Part shown: piece by piece, positions 49,688 through 62,200 of the stretch
Numbering within the stretch: position 1 is the first letter of the stretch
Layout: each line of letters starts with the position of its first letter
From: Gymnogyps californianus
Lineage: Eukaryota; Chordata; Aves; Accipitriformes; Cathartidae
Direction: 5' to 3'
Assembly: GCF_018139145.2 (NCBI RefSeq)
Contig: NC_059473.1
Location: 6,130,503 to 6,194,502 of the forward strand
Length of the DNA: 64,000 nt
Position numbers and translations under genes: made by a program
Notes under the pieces: generated by a model
What the model saw: the letters and a program-made list of their open reading frames with translations, nothing else
Databases searched by the model: none
Told to the model about the DNA's origin: nothing

Positions 49688-51635
49688 GTAAGAGGCCACT
49701 TGCATTTCATTTGTTATTCTCTCTTAAATATGTAGATGTTACAGAATATTTCATGTTTTGCTTTCATTGTACACAAATACTTTCAAATAACTCCAGAAAT
49801 GTGTTTGGGGGGAAATGCTAACACACTTTATTGCTGTACAGATTTTTGCTTTTAAAAGAAATAACTTCAAAATATATTTAATCCCTCTGATTTGAAATAA
49901 GCCCTAAGGAAGAGAAAGGGAGATTTGGATCAAAATATCTGTAATGTGCATAAAGCGCTCATCTTTGCAGATTCATAAAGCACATTACTGAACAAAGTGA
50001 ATCCTTCCATTTTTTGTACATCTATCAAATGGAGGGGGGGAAATATGTCTTTTTTTAATATATAAACTGAGGACCTGCATCTCACAAGGGAAAGTAAGAG
50101 AACACGAAACATTTATATTCTGATTCAAATGCATCATTTGAGATCTGGAGTGGTTTTATCTACTTTAGAAAATCAACCTGTACTCTATCTGAAATATGAT
50201 CACTATGATCCCGCTTTCAGCTGTGCTTTAATCCAAATTTATTAAAGGAATGCAAAACAGGACATTTTACACAGGCAGCCGAAATAAAGTGCTGAGACAT
50301 TTAGCTTATACTCAGCATTGATATGCCTGTGAGAATAATTTTATCAGGGTCTATTTTTAATCTTGTTTGGACAGGAAATCTCTGAAAGTTGAAGGTATCT
50401 CACTAAGTGCCTTCAGGGGTATTAGTATTTTCCTCTTATCTTTTGAAATGTAAGTAAAAGGTATTTTTTATCATGAGGCCTGCCAAGATAGGGATAGTTG
50501 TTTTACCCTGTATTTCCAGTTTTGGGGACAGATAAACTAAGACAATACTAGTAGACATTGAATTCCTTAGAAAAAAGATTCACAAAAGGTTTATTTTTCT
50601 TCAGCAAATATTGCTTCAGAAACTCAGCCTGTGAGGATCCAGGTGAGGGTGTGTGGCCCATGGTTGTTCTCTTGCACCTTAGATGAGAAACAGCGAATGG
50701 GCACGTACAGAAAAGAGTTTAAGTGCTCAAATTTTGGTGTGAGATCAAGAACGCTTGGTGAAGCACCTGGGTCCTTGAGGTAGTGATAGGGAGAATGAGA
50801 CATCTCAAAAAGTAATAATTTTGCACTGTAGGTCGGTGTACCCAGTAGGCACCTGTGTGACACTAGATAATGCTGGGCAGACATGGGGTAAGATGGTAGC
50901 ACCAGAAGTCTTGCTCCTTGCAGCTGAATTTACTGCCTTCCAAAGCCCTGTAGAAAGGGGGTCCTACTTGCCACATGTGGAGCAAAATGTTGTTTGTCCA
51001 TCCACGTGATATTCTCTAGCTGCGTTGCTCGCTGCAATGTTTGCTACAGTTTACTCCAGCTTTGCTATGGTACAGCTGGAAGCCTGGTTTGTTTTCCTGA
51101 AGGGGACTCTTCTGGAAACATTAAAAGGCTTTCACTTAGGTAACTAACCGTATATTTTATCTGCAATTTTACAGGAATCATTCAGGGCTGTAAAAAAACC
51201 CCAGTGACTCAGAAGTTAAGATCTGTAGCCTGTAAACAGTGAGCACTTGATGGTGTGGCTGTTTGATATTATCAGATTTATGATATACATAGGCTATTAT
51301 TTAATTATGTTGTGGTAGTAACTAGATAGCCTACCCAAGAGAGAGACCATTGTTTTAGAAATACTATGCAAACATTGCCAGATCCAATCCCTGTACTATA
51401 GGGCTTGCATTTTTCAAGAAAAATGTTTCAGATCTAGGCTTCTAATTTTCATGGAAATTCTGTGCTTAATTCCCCACCCGAAAGGTCATATTCGGGTAAA
51501 AGAGAAATGGTAAGTGAACTAAGGTCGTACAGCAGGTCAGTGCAGAACTGGGGCTCAGGAATCCTGGTACAGGGTCTGGGTGACTGAACAGCTCTAGTAC
51601 AGCATGAGAGGTCTTCTACGTGCCCAAGTTGCATT

Positions 51636-51640
51636 GAGTC
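51636..51640. repeat. Left target-site duplication of the solo LTR
   Basis: GAGTC immediately left of the LTR pairs with GAGTG at 52,225-52,229 on the right. Four of five bases match, so one copy has mutated since insertion. Confidence 0.75.
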
Positions 51641-52224
51641 TGTCGTGGTTTAACCCCAGCCAGCAACTAAGCACCACGCAGCCGCTTCCCTCTCCCCCCT
51701 CCCAGTGGGATGGGGAGGAGGAAAGGAAAAAAAGTAAAATTCATGGGTTGAGATAGAACAGTTTAATAACTAAAGTAAAACTAAAATACACTACTAACTA
51801 AGAATAATAATAATTGTAATGAAAAGGAATACAACAACAACAACAAAAAGAAATAACACCCAAGAAAAGACAAGTGATGCACAATGCAATTGCTCACCAC
51901 CCGCTGACCGATGCCCGAGCCACGATCTGCCCCTCCCGGCCAGCTCCCCCTGTTTACATACTAAGCATGACGTTCCATGGTATGGAATACCCCTTTGGCT
52001 AGTTCAGGTCAGCTGCCCCGGCTCTGCTCCCTCCAGGCTTCTTGCACACCTGCTTGCTGGCAGAGCATGGGAAACTGAAAAGTCCTTGGCTTAAGATAAG
52101 CGCTACTTAGCAACAACTAAAACATCAGCGTGTTATCAACATTATTCTCACGCAAAGTCCAAAACACAGCACTATACCAGCTACTAAGAAGAGAGTTAAC
52201 TCTGTCCCAGCCGAAACCAGGACA
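51641..52224 (-). mobile_element. Solo LTR of an avian endogenous retrovirus (ERVL-like)
   Basis: This 584-bp element has matching inverted ends: TGTCGTGGTTT at the left and AAACCAGGACA at the right pair at 10 of 11 positions and give canonical TG...CA termini. It is flanked by GAGTC (51,636-51,640) and GAGTG (52,225-52,229), a 5-bp target-site duplication with one change. Read on the minus strand it has LTR order: U3, a TATA-like TATGTAAA (complement of 51,953-51,960), then an ATTAAA polyadenylation signal (complement of 51,762-51,767), then a U5 ending GGGGTTAAACCACGACA. The ends match an LTR family widespread in neoavian birds. The 5-bp duplication fits class III (ERVL). No internal region or second LTR is present, so it is a solo LTR left by recombination. 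It carries no viral gene. It lies antisense to PLCB4. Confidence 0.93.
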
Positions 52225-52229
52225 GAGTG
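52225..52229. repeat. Right target-site duplication of the solo LTR
   Basis: GAGTG, the partner of GAGTC at 51,636-51,640. Confidence 0.75.
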
Positions 52230-54365
52230 GCTAGAAAAATCTGGGTCATTGTCATGTGGAGCAGTGTCTTGATCCATCTTTTGCTGATAGATGAGTCCCT
52301 TAACCAGAAGGATTACAAAATTATGGAAATATATTTTGAGCCAAGCATTGTCATGTTTGACTGCTGAAAAGTGAGTCTAGAACAGGGTTATCTCAGCAGA
52401 ATATGAGAAATAAAAATCAGACATGATTAGGAATCCTGCTGGTCATGTTGCATCTACATGATCTGATGGTAGGTGCTTTTTTACCATACAAGAAGACAAA
52501 TTGCAGAAAAAGTAATTTGATGAATAGAGTCAAGGCTGGGGTGGAACAGCAACATGAGTGCAGTTTACATAGACACCTTTGTGAAAACAACATTTTTGGT
52601 CTATCAAGAGCTTTTTGATAGATGGTGACACAATAAATGACAAAAAATTGCCTGCCTTTTATTGTGTGAGTAATCTTTCTGGGAAACACAAGAGACACTC
52701 ATTTTGATTGGTAGCTAGCTGCATTTTCATGTGAAACAGGTCTCCAAGGGCTGTAAAACTAGTAAATCTGAGGTGTCTGGCAACGAGTAGGTTTTATGAG
52801 TGCTAGGGTGAAGGCAGGAAGACAGAAGTTATGGTGAAGAAAGATGGGCAGAGCAGTGCATGCTGGAAACTCATGCATAGTGGTGTTGGCACAGACTGAG
52901 CTGCAGCAGCTTTATACTTTCTATCTCAGCTCCCCTGCCTGTAAAATTAACATAGTTGTTTGCTACTTGGATGGAAAACTGCAGTGTGTCAGTCCTTAAA
53001 ACCTGTAAATCTTGTTTGAGGACCTAAAATGTTGTCCAGAAGTGGTAGACACCATTCAATAATTAATGTGTCCAGGGAAAAGGAGCAATTATCCCAAACA
53101 CAGTGTATCCCCTTTGGCTGTGCCCATCTAGGAAGGCTCAAGGACATTACCCAACCGTGGATCCAGGAACTTGCTTGCCTTCATGCCCAGTGTCAAGTCA
53201 GGATAAGACCTGACTGGAATGTGAACATTCCTTAGCCCACCCAATGCCCTTGTTCCATGGCAGAGGCCAAAAAGGCACCTGTGGCTGCCCCCCTGATGTC
53301 CTGCATCCTGGGTCAGGCGGGGGGGGCTGCCTCAGAGTAACCCAGTGAGAACAAACTGTCCTGGATAGACTTACTGACTTAAAAGCATGCTCCATGTATT
53401 GAGGGCATTGGAGTTTTTACCTGGTTTTGTTACCTGAATTCAAATTGTCCTGTATGCAAGACTCTGAAAACAGCTGTGTACATTCATGTGCTTGCTGCCC
53501 TTGCTATATGCACAGGAGAGAACATGGCATTTCAGAAAGGTACGTCAGTCTTTAACATAGAACAAAGCACTGATCTCTGAAACAGTAAGCAGTGCTGTAG
53601 CCTGCACACATGCTTGTTGGTTTTCAATTAAGGAAGTCAGGAAGTCCTGGATCCTTTTTTCTTTAAAAAGTGATTGATTCTGCACAGTGTTATCCTGCAT
53701 TTTAGCTTAATTTATGATACATTAATTGAGGCTGGAGGTGTGTGGAGGAAATTTCTTTTTTAATTCAGCTAATCTGATTTTTTTGCCTTGTCTAGTCTCT
53801 TTGTTATGCCATTCTTTCTTGATTTCTGTATGAATCAATATCCTTCAAACTCTGCTTGCCAGATACTCTGGCTACAAAATGCTTGCGGCATGCGTGCTGT
53901 CGTAATCTAACAGAAAAGTGTTTCCCAAATTCTGAATGTTAAAATGAGATGTGGTCATTTGATCCTGAAGGTAGTATTGGCAAATGACATATTTTTAACC
54001 TTTACGTAGTTTGAAGCATTTGATTTTCAATAATTATTTTGAAGTTCCATTTCATTAAGGTTTTTGATTAGGTAAGAATCACTGCTTTTATTAAACAAAA
54101 CAAATCTTCGTAGTTGCAAAGTAGTAGGAGAATATTAATTAAGTACATCCCAGTGTCTCAAATGGCAGCAAAAAGACAAATCATTCAAAATGATCATTTT
54201 TTTTAAAAGCCTGCCCTCCCTCATTTCTGATTGCTTTGGGAATAGCAAATTCTCCAGGAAGGCATTTGGGGAGAAATGTAACAATCTTTTATTTTTGAAC
54301 AATAAATAAATTTATGACATTTGTCAAACTGACTAAAATAATTGTCTGTATTTTCTTTTCTATAG

Positions 54366-54446
54366 GAATCTTTTGCCTTTGAAAGCAACTGTCTCTTCCA
54401 AGTGGATGAATTTGGCTTCTTTCTGAGCTGGAAAAGTGAAGGAAAG
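54366..54446 (+). CDS. PLCB4: PLCB4 second coding exon (residues 29-55)
   Basis: An 81-nt exon flanked by acceptor TTTTCTATAG and donor GTATAT, encoding 27 codons from [12 protein letters not shown] through DEFGFFLSW to SEGK. It continues the N-terminal PH-like domain of PLC beta 4. In PLC-beta enzymes this domain contributes to membrane and Rac or G-beta-gamma interactions rather than classic phosphoinositide binding. The hydrophobic and aromatic run FGFFLSW is the expected second beta strand. It enters and leaves in phase 0, so it joins the previous exon directly after the EE of FDRYEE. Confidence 0.96.
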
Positions 54447-54751
54447 GTATATTACAATTATGTCAGGAATATATATTAGATATTATTGCACTTGGTTTAT
54501 ATTCTGGCTAGTTTTTAAAAATCTAAAATACTGTGTTAGTTTATTTACAAAACTAGCCTTAGTCCTATTCTTTTAGAATTGACAGAAGTGAAGTATTTAA
54601 GAGGGAATTAACTGATATAAAAGGGAAATATACTGTTTAGTGTTAATTAACAGTGTTTGCAAATAAGATTCATTGTTTATTTTTGCTGCAATTCCTAATG
54701 GAGCCATGTGTCAACAGACCTTTGAACTTGTTCCTTTTTTTGCCGTTTCAG
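54447..54751 (+). other. PLCB4: Short PLCB4 intron
   Basis: A 305-bp intron with donor GTATAT and acceptor TTTTTTTGCCGTTTCAG. It is A+T-rich with no internal features. Confidence 0.93.
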
Positions 54752-54811
54752 GAAGGACAGGTATTAGAATGCTCCCTGATCAACAGTGTTCGTTTTGGAG
54801 CTGTACCAAAG
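54752..54811 (+). CDS. PLCB4: PLCB4 third coding exon (residues 56-75)
   Basis: A 60-nt exon of exactly 20 codons, from EGQVLECSLINSVR to FGAVPK, with donor GTACTC. It encodes the next strands of the PH-like domain, and the ECSLINS(V/I)R segment is a strong PLC beta 4 signature. It is phase 0 at both ends. Because it is so small, it was recognised from splice sites and family similarity and not from open-frame length. Confidence 0.95.
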
Positions 54812-56148
54812 GTACTCTATAGTTAGTTTATACTCTTCATTTAAACAAAGAATATTCAAACTGAAGGTGAAATGCAGGATGGAGTTCATTTCTTTAAAAA
54901 ATACCGGCAACACAGCTTTTATTTTGCAATTACAGTCTAAAACTTTAAGTTTTTAAGTCAAGTAATTTGGTGTGATTGCAGTGGGAAGGTTCTGTCATCT
55001 GGTCTTTCTGATGTAGTACAGTGCTCAGCGTTCAGGATGCGGTGAAAGCTGAATAACAGACATTAAGAGCATGTATCAGGAGTTTTTAATTATTTTGTAA
55101 CAATTATTTGTGATACTTGTTTTAGGGATCTGGGAAAAAATGTTTTGTATTCCAAATTTTGTTCTTATCTTTAAAATTTGTTGTATCTTCTTGCTCCATT
55201 GACATAAAACGTAGAAAGTTTTGTTTGCATCCCTCTTTATGCAGTTAGATGGTCAGAGAGGGCAGCTGGTCACTGTCTGCCATTTTGAAGAATATCAACA
55301 GAAGTACTAGCTAGGAGTTCTGGAGAAACCCGAAACTTTGGAAATATTGTCAGTGGTATTCTTCAGAAGGAATACGTAGAATTTTCTGAAGTGAATTGTG
55401 GGCCTCTCTCCTACAGGCCTTTAGTTTAGAAGATTTGTTGTGAAGCAAGATATCTGTTAACACCTCTGCATTTCCACTTTCATGTGTTAAGTGTTTCTGT
55501 GTTAACTGTAGATAACTGTCTCTTAGTAGTTCTCTTGGGAATCCATAGACTAAAATCTTTCCCCCATAGAGAAGGGGCATGAGAAGTGGTGGTGCAGACA
55601 ACCCCCTGCTTCATGTGCTGACAACCATACCAATATGCTTCAGACTTCACCTCTGTCTTTACATAGGTAATTTGCTCTTTATGCCCATTAAATCTATAGC
55701 CCTTGACCCTCAGCAGAGATACCAGCTTGTACGACGTGTCATTAAGAAACTGCCAGAAAGTCACACAGATCATAACTCTCAGTAACTATGGACTTAACTA
55801 GATTGGAATAATTTACTTAGAGATTAATACTGTTCCTCTATTTCCAGTCCTTGGAGTGATTAATTTTTATTTTTCGTGATGAAAATGTATGTAATTTCTA
55901 ATTTAACTTTCCAAAATATATTTAAAATACTTCATTTACTTCTGAGTTCTCACAATTGTGTTCCTAATTGTTAAAATATATTGTTTTTCAGGTTTACACA
56001 CAATAATTTTAAGTGAAAGCACTCATTTAAGATGATTGCAAAGGTTTAAAGGTGTTAATGTATATGGCGATGCAAAAGCATCTTTACCATAGCGCATTGC
56101 ATAACAAAAGTATTGCAAATGTAACAAGTTATTTATTCTGTTTAACAG
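54812..56148 (+). other. PLCB4: PLCB4 intron
   Basis: A 1,337-bp intron from donor GTACTC to acceptor TATTCTGTTTAACAG. No repeats or exons were recognised. Overlapping open frames on both strands near 55,350-55,785 have no recognisable product. Confidence 0.92.
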
Positions 56149-56292
56149 GATCCCAAAATACTAACTGCACTTGAGGCTGTTGGAAAATCAGAAAATGAGT
56201 TGGAAGGACGGATAGTGTGTGTTTGCAGTGGCACAGATCTGGTGAACATCAGCTTCACTTTCATGGTAGCGGAAAACACAGAAATAGCCAAG
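56149..56292 (+). CDS. PLCB4: PLCB4 fourth coding exon (residues 76-123)
   Basis: A 144-nt exon of 48 codons that starts [20 protein letters not shown], continues [18 protein letters not shown] and ends [10 protein letters not shown] at donor GTATTT. It completes most of the PH-like domain. The [15 protein letters not shown] stretch is essentially invariant in PLC beta 4 and separates it from PLCB1-3. It is again phase 0. In the family the next exon begins with a tryptophan-containing helix that ends the PH domain. That exon, the EF hands, the catalytic X/Y barrel, C2 and the C-terminal coiled coil all lie beyond the right edge. Full-length PLC beta 4 is about 1,175 residues, so only about a tenth of it is here. 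Confidence 0.97.
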
Positions 56293-59200
56293 GTATTTAT
56301 TTCACAATTAAACAGCGTGTGGGAGTTAAAAAAAAAAAAAAGGACAGTTCCTCAGCAGTACTTAGTTGTTTTTCCTGAATAAGTCAGCCTGCTTGGCTGA
56401 CTGAAATACCTGTTTTAATGTATGCTGCCACACTCTACAAAAGGACAGCAAACATCCATTTGGAGCATTCTTTAACATGTCTGTGTGCCATGGTGAAAGG
56501 AAATAGTGACTATCGGCCTCTGCGTGCATGGTGATTTATGAAAAGTAGACACTGAGACCATTAAATATAGGACACAGCATTCCCTCAGCTGTTTAGTATC
56601 TCTGTGTGGGGCTTGTACAGCAGGCTATGTGACGATTATGCAGTGGATCTGTAACACACAGGGATGCTGAAGGGAAGTACAATTACTTTCATTTTCCTGA
56701 TGGGTGGAGCTCAGCCCTCCAAAATTTTGTTCAGCGATAACCTAATTGTATTGTGTGGTTCATGTTATTTGAAAAGACAAAAGCAGGAAAGAAAATTCTG
56801 TACAGTTAAGGGGATTCCAGTGTACCCAGGTTCTTTTCTGTTTCCCGTTGATGTGAAACAGTCTTAAGAAAACAATGGTGCTTTTTTACACGTCATCTTT
56901 CCTGAGAGCTTAAGATTGCAGTTCACAATGCAAGTTCTGTGGCTCCACCAAGGCCTGGTACTCAATCTATCTGCTGTAAACTGCTCCGAGAAACTTGATC
57001 TGGAGTACTGATAGTATGCTACTAGCTTAGATCCAGAGATTCAAGGGATTTTAAAAATGCACTTTTTTTGCTTTTATTTTCTGATTGTATGTACTTATGG
57101 TGTATTATAATCTGTTTTGCCTGCGAGATAAACATTGAATAGCGATCAGTAACACGTACCTGCTAAATCCCCTCCTTTAAAACTGAGTATCTGTTTGCTG
57201 AATGCAGCATTACTAAATCCCTTGGCAGACCTGGTTGATATTTCATTGCTGTGGATCCATACCTCTTTAAAGACTGGCAGTACTGAGTAAACTCCGTGAT
57301 AGGAGAAATACTTGTATAACTTACATGGGTACACTAAATTGATTTTACTGTGTGTATTTTCAGCAGGCTTTCAGGGAAATAATGTGCCACAGTTATGTTT
57401 TCAAAACATTTAAGAAACAAAGAAAAGGAGATGCTGGCAGCATTCACTTTTATACTTAACCCAACAGTGTCTCTGATTTATTCTGAAAACAGAAAGTTGG
57501 AGTTAAGTTTCTTAGTCACCTTAGATCTCAATAAACTGTATTAGACTGGTTTGTGAGGAGTATGTTGGCCAGTTACATAGACTGTCACAATAGGTGAGCT
57601 AATTATACTGTCTAAAAGATCTACTGCTTCGTTAACTGCCAAGATGCTTACCAAAAATGGTGTGTCATGCTGCAGTCAGCTTGTGGTGGGCTCTGAGGGG
57701 CCCATAAATGTGAGAGTACTGCATTTGGGAGCCTTTCCACCAAAATATATATCTAGAACTTGTCCACAATGGTGATCCACCTGATCTGATGTTTGAGGCA
57801 CAAGGGAGAGGGTAAAGTAGATCAAGCCAAAACCAATGTAGAGCATTCTAAGTTGCCTTCGCTGGGGATATGGGCATGTGGGAAGTAAATTGGCCTGTAC
57901 TGTATTGGCCTTTTGTATATGGTAAGTACATCAACTTGCTACTATACTTCTGTGCTAAAATAAAATTTTCGAGGAGTTATCTGCACATAGAGCTGTTCCT
58001 GCTTAATTTTTCCTGTTTTGTTCATGAGAAGACATCTTTCTTCTGGGACATAGTAGATTTTCTCTAGAAGTGAGTCTTTGCATGGCATTAAGTAGCTATG
58101 CAGCTACTAACTGCAGTTTAAAATAGGCCTTGATTTAATCCATGTTCAAAAGTAAGCCCCCCTTGTGAAATGACAGAGGCAAGAGTTTGGAGAAGAAGGG
58201 GCAATGGTTGTAGCTTAAGCAGCCCAGATATGTGTAAGGGATGCACCTGTAGTGGTTTCTGCTGTTTCTCCCCCTTTTGCCATGAGGAAGGCGAGCATTA
58301 CTTGCTGTAGAACTTTTGTCCCTTCCTCAGATAAACCAAGGTCAGGATTCGTTGGCACCTGATTGGGATACTTTAAAGCAAGGAAACTTAGTGACAGATC
58401 CAAATACAAAAGCCCAGAACCTTTCTGCCCAGAAAGAGGGCAAAAAGGTATTCTGCTTCTGTAGCTGATAATTTACAATTGGAAAAGAAGTAATTGTTAC
58501 TCACTGAAGGCTGGGTTATAATGGAACTGAGTAACCATGACGAAGAAAATTAATGCAAGTTCCTGGCTTCTTCAGGCTACCCATGGGTATGGTATCAGTG
58601 GGAAGCAGATTCTGCCAGGTCCCGTAGGACAGGGTGGCAGAGTGTGGGGGGCAGTCCACCGACTGTGGCAGGTGGGCACGTGCAGAGCTGCTGCCTGCTG
58701 TGGGCAGTGGTGAACCCTCCCCTCCAGGCAGGGCTCATCACAGGCTGTGCGTTGTGATCTGTCATCATCTCGCAGCCCCATGTTCCTCTGCCTCTTGTGG
58801 CAGTGTGCTCAGCAGGTCTGGCCAAGTCATCGCTGAGCTCCAAGTATAGCTATTCCAACAACAAGAGTGTGTTTATTATCTCTCCACTTGTCTCCAAGCT
58901 CCAACTCTGGTATTTACATTCTATCTACTTAAATTTTATTGGTGTTTTCAGCTGAGAAATTGGTTTTCATTTCCACTCTTATAACAAAACAAGCACAAAA
59001 TAGGGTGTACTCTGTCTCTGATTGCAAGCAGCTGTCATGGTCCACTCCTAAAGCAACTCTGCTGTGGTAGTAGAGAGTGACTGTAAAAGGTGGAATTTAA
59101 AATCTAATGTTTGGAATCCTGATTAAATCAAGTTATATAAATTACTGTGAGCTAAAATTACAACATGCACACACATATTAGAGGTGTGAGCGTATGTGTG

Positions 59201-62200
59201 TATTTTTCTTTTTTTACTTCCCGGATGGACTTTCTGTGACCTAATAATCTGATAATCTGCTTTCCTCAATCTAGGACATTTGAAAAGGCCAGTGGGTATT
59301 TGGGGACGAATTTCCTTAGTGCAGAAACGATGTAGGGCTGATGTGAGGCCTTCACGCATGGCATGTAGCCTGCCTATCCAAAGTTGGCCTAAGTCCAGTA
59401 AAGCTGTTGTAGTTCAGCAACGCAAAATCCGGACTTCTTGTCGTCTTTGCTCATCTACTTTGGCAATGCATTAAGGAGTTTAACTTAAAAGAGTCAAGTA
59501 AGCTCTTTTTACATTCTTTAATATTACTGCGTATCAGGGGTAAATTTGTCCTGGCAGTTGTTCTTTCCCACATCCAGCTGTGTTGTTGGGAAGGACCATC
59601 TCTCCAGCTGATAGTTTTTGCCCTTCTGCCAGAAAGTACTGTTCCCACTGCCCTGCTGGCAGAGGACTTTATGTGAACGCTCCTAGTTCACTTCAAGGAA
59701 GAGCCACAGCATTAAGCTCATGTCGCCTATTTAGGGGGGAAGCTCACACCAGTGCTTAAGACAACCTGGCTCTGGAAAGCGCTGATGCACACCATTCCTC
59801 TGGCAGTAGGTAGGGATGGGAGCAGCCACAGGGGACAGGGTGGGAAGGAGAGTGGCATAACCTTTTACACTGGCATAGTTGGATTTGATAGAAAATAGGT
59901 ATTTTGTACAGGTGTGTTACTCACTGAGACAGTGAATCACACATTGATGGCTAACCTGTGAGGCACCAGAATGAAGAGCATGTGCTGAAATGCTTTATTA
60001 CTCATATGCTGACAAACAACATAAAGGTAAAATGCAGGCTTTATCATACAGATAATAATATTATGATGTTGAAGATGACTGCAGTTGAAAGCATTTCATT
60101 TTGACATTCTTAAACTTCTTAGCTTTTCAGTTGGAATAGTATTTTTCATTTTTAAATCTATTTCAGTTTGTTTAAAATGGTTAAATGGACACCATATTTT
60201 TGGTAAGATGAAGCACTTCAGGCTGATTGTTTTTGTTGCTGTTTCTACTATATGGCTCTTCTTGACTTACAAAAAAGTTCTGTTTCAGTTGACCCTGATT
60301 TTTTTTCCATGAAACAAGCTATTAAATATTTGCCCAAATCATATTGCTAGGAGGGCAACTAGAAGGTAGCAGAAGATTCCCATGGGAATATCCCACAGTC
60401 ACATTACAGAAAAGTTCTGTTTTCCCATAGCTTTGGTTTGTTTTGATGTTTCAAAGCAAAACTTTCCAAGAAATCTGCAGAACATACTTGAACAGAACTC
60501 TAGAAGTCTACTGCTGTTCTGTGTCCCATTATGTTAGTCTATGGCTTATGTCTCATAGCCTATATGATAAACATTTCTAAACTATGACTATCTTAAATAT
60601 TTGACCACTGCTTGCACGTTCAGGTAGCCCTGTGCCAAGTGTGTAATACCATGTTCTCTAGAGAAATCTTCATATCCTAGCCACCCTACATTTAAGTGTC
60701 TGTGATTTCAATGTGCTTGCTTTTCTGCTTTTTTGTGTTCTTTCTTGGCTACGCCACTGCAGAATTATCAGTAAATTGAAAACTTCAGCCCTGGTTCTCC
60801 GTGGCCAGGAGGTTGATTTCACTGTGTAAGGCTCCACTATGTTTGTCTCAGTTTGTATACAAAAGCAGCCAAAGTGAGTTTTCCAGCTGCTTTCAGAGTA
60901 GACCCCTCCAATGCTGGAAAAGTCATTCCCGGGTGGAAGGCTTTGTTGAAGCGTGGTAGCAGTCTGGACACATCAGGCAACTCCCAATACAGTGTGTTTG
61001 TGTGAGCCTCAGCTTTCCTGATGAAATACTTGAAAGTCGGAAGAGTCCCTTTTATCTTTGTAACAGAATTTTCACAGCAATATCCTGCAAGTCTGTGCTG
61101 CAGTGGGTCAGGTAGGGGATAGGTTTTACACTGTCACTAGTCTAGTCTCCTTGCTTTTGCTGTCTTACGTTAGAGGTACGGTAATTTTCATAGAACAGAA
61201 ATCCCTTCTGAGACATCTGTGTTGAGAGAAGAGGGACATCTACTGGTCACAGCATCGCTGAACGAGGGCACAGTACCAGGGAATCCTGCCAGGCCGTGTC
61301 TGTCTTGGTAAGAGTTGGGAAACATGGTTCTATTCTCCGTGGGTTTCCTGAAACTTCAAGCTATCAAGCCCTTGACTCTTGACAGCCAGTCACCGGCACT
61401 GAATACCAAAATCAGAGGGCAATGCCTCCTTGCCTCCCCAGCTTTCCTGATGCTTGAATTAAGTAGAGTGCAACTGTGGAGAGACTGCACTGAAAAAGTG
61501 AAGGTAAAATCTCAAGAGGTCTGGATAATACTGATCACATCTGTAAATAAGCCATGGATGACCTTGTCTGGAATTTCATGAGCTGTAGGTTACAGTGATT
61601 TTTAGCCTTTCATAATTTTTGCCCTTTTTAACCCTCCTAAATGAAAGTTTGATGGCTAAAAGGGAGCTGGGAGGTTAGACTTACCTGTGTGCCCTGCCAC
61701 TGCTGCCTGTGTTTCATCGATGAACCCCAGCTAATGCAGGGTCACTAAATGCCTCAGATGCGTTTGAGTACTACAGCAAAAGCTGAGAGAGTGCTTCTTC
61801 AATCAATTTTTCTTGCACCTTCTCCTTATAGAGATATTTGACAACATTGGATCTTGTTAGAGAAAAACAATGCAGTCTGCTTATTCCAGCCTGCAGTATA
61901 CTTAGATTTTGGCCTCTTGTGTCAGCCTAAGGGTCTGTGTTTAAGGTGTGCTTCTCTGAGCTCTTCTTTCATCCCTCCCGCAAGGTCATCAGACAAGTGT
62001 ACATTAAATCTGGGAATGGTTTGTTGTCAGGAAAGCAATATATTGCCAGCTTGACATTTGTCAGAGTATTCAGGCTTTGGATATTTTGTGACTATCTGTG
62101 CGCTGGATCACAGTGCCTTAAAAGTGATTATGAAGATAGTTGTTATTTGGAGACTGTTCTGGCTGAGAAGGACAAAGTTTGAATGTGTTGCACTGAGCCT

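Larger units (their letters stand above)
49688..54365 (+). other. PLCB4: PLCB4 intron after the first coding exon
   Basis: A 4,678-bp intron with donor GTAAGA and acceptor TTTTCTATAG. Its notable content is the antisense solo LTR at 51,641-52,224. The short open frames inside it are chance or LTR-derived. A C/G homopolymer-rich spot lies near 53,287-53,330. Confidence 0.93.

Noticed and set aside
51819..52094. 91-codon open frame on the + strand
   Set aside because: It lies wholly inside the solo LTR and antisense to it. LTRs of this type carry no gene.
58590..58850. CpG island or alternative promoter
   Set aside because: Only about half a dozen CpG dinucleotides in 260 bp, too few for an island.
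61090..61120. CTGCAGTGGGTC looked like the start of the next PLCB4 exon (Gln-Trp-Val)
   Set aside because: The frame hits a stop two codons later and does not continue as the PLCB4 helix. There is no polypyrimidine tract.
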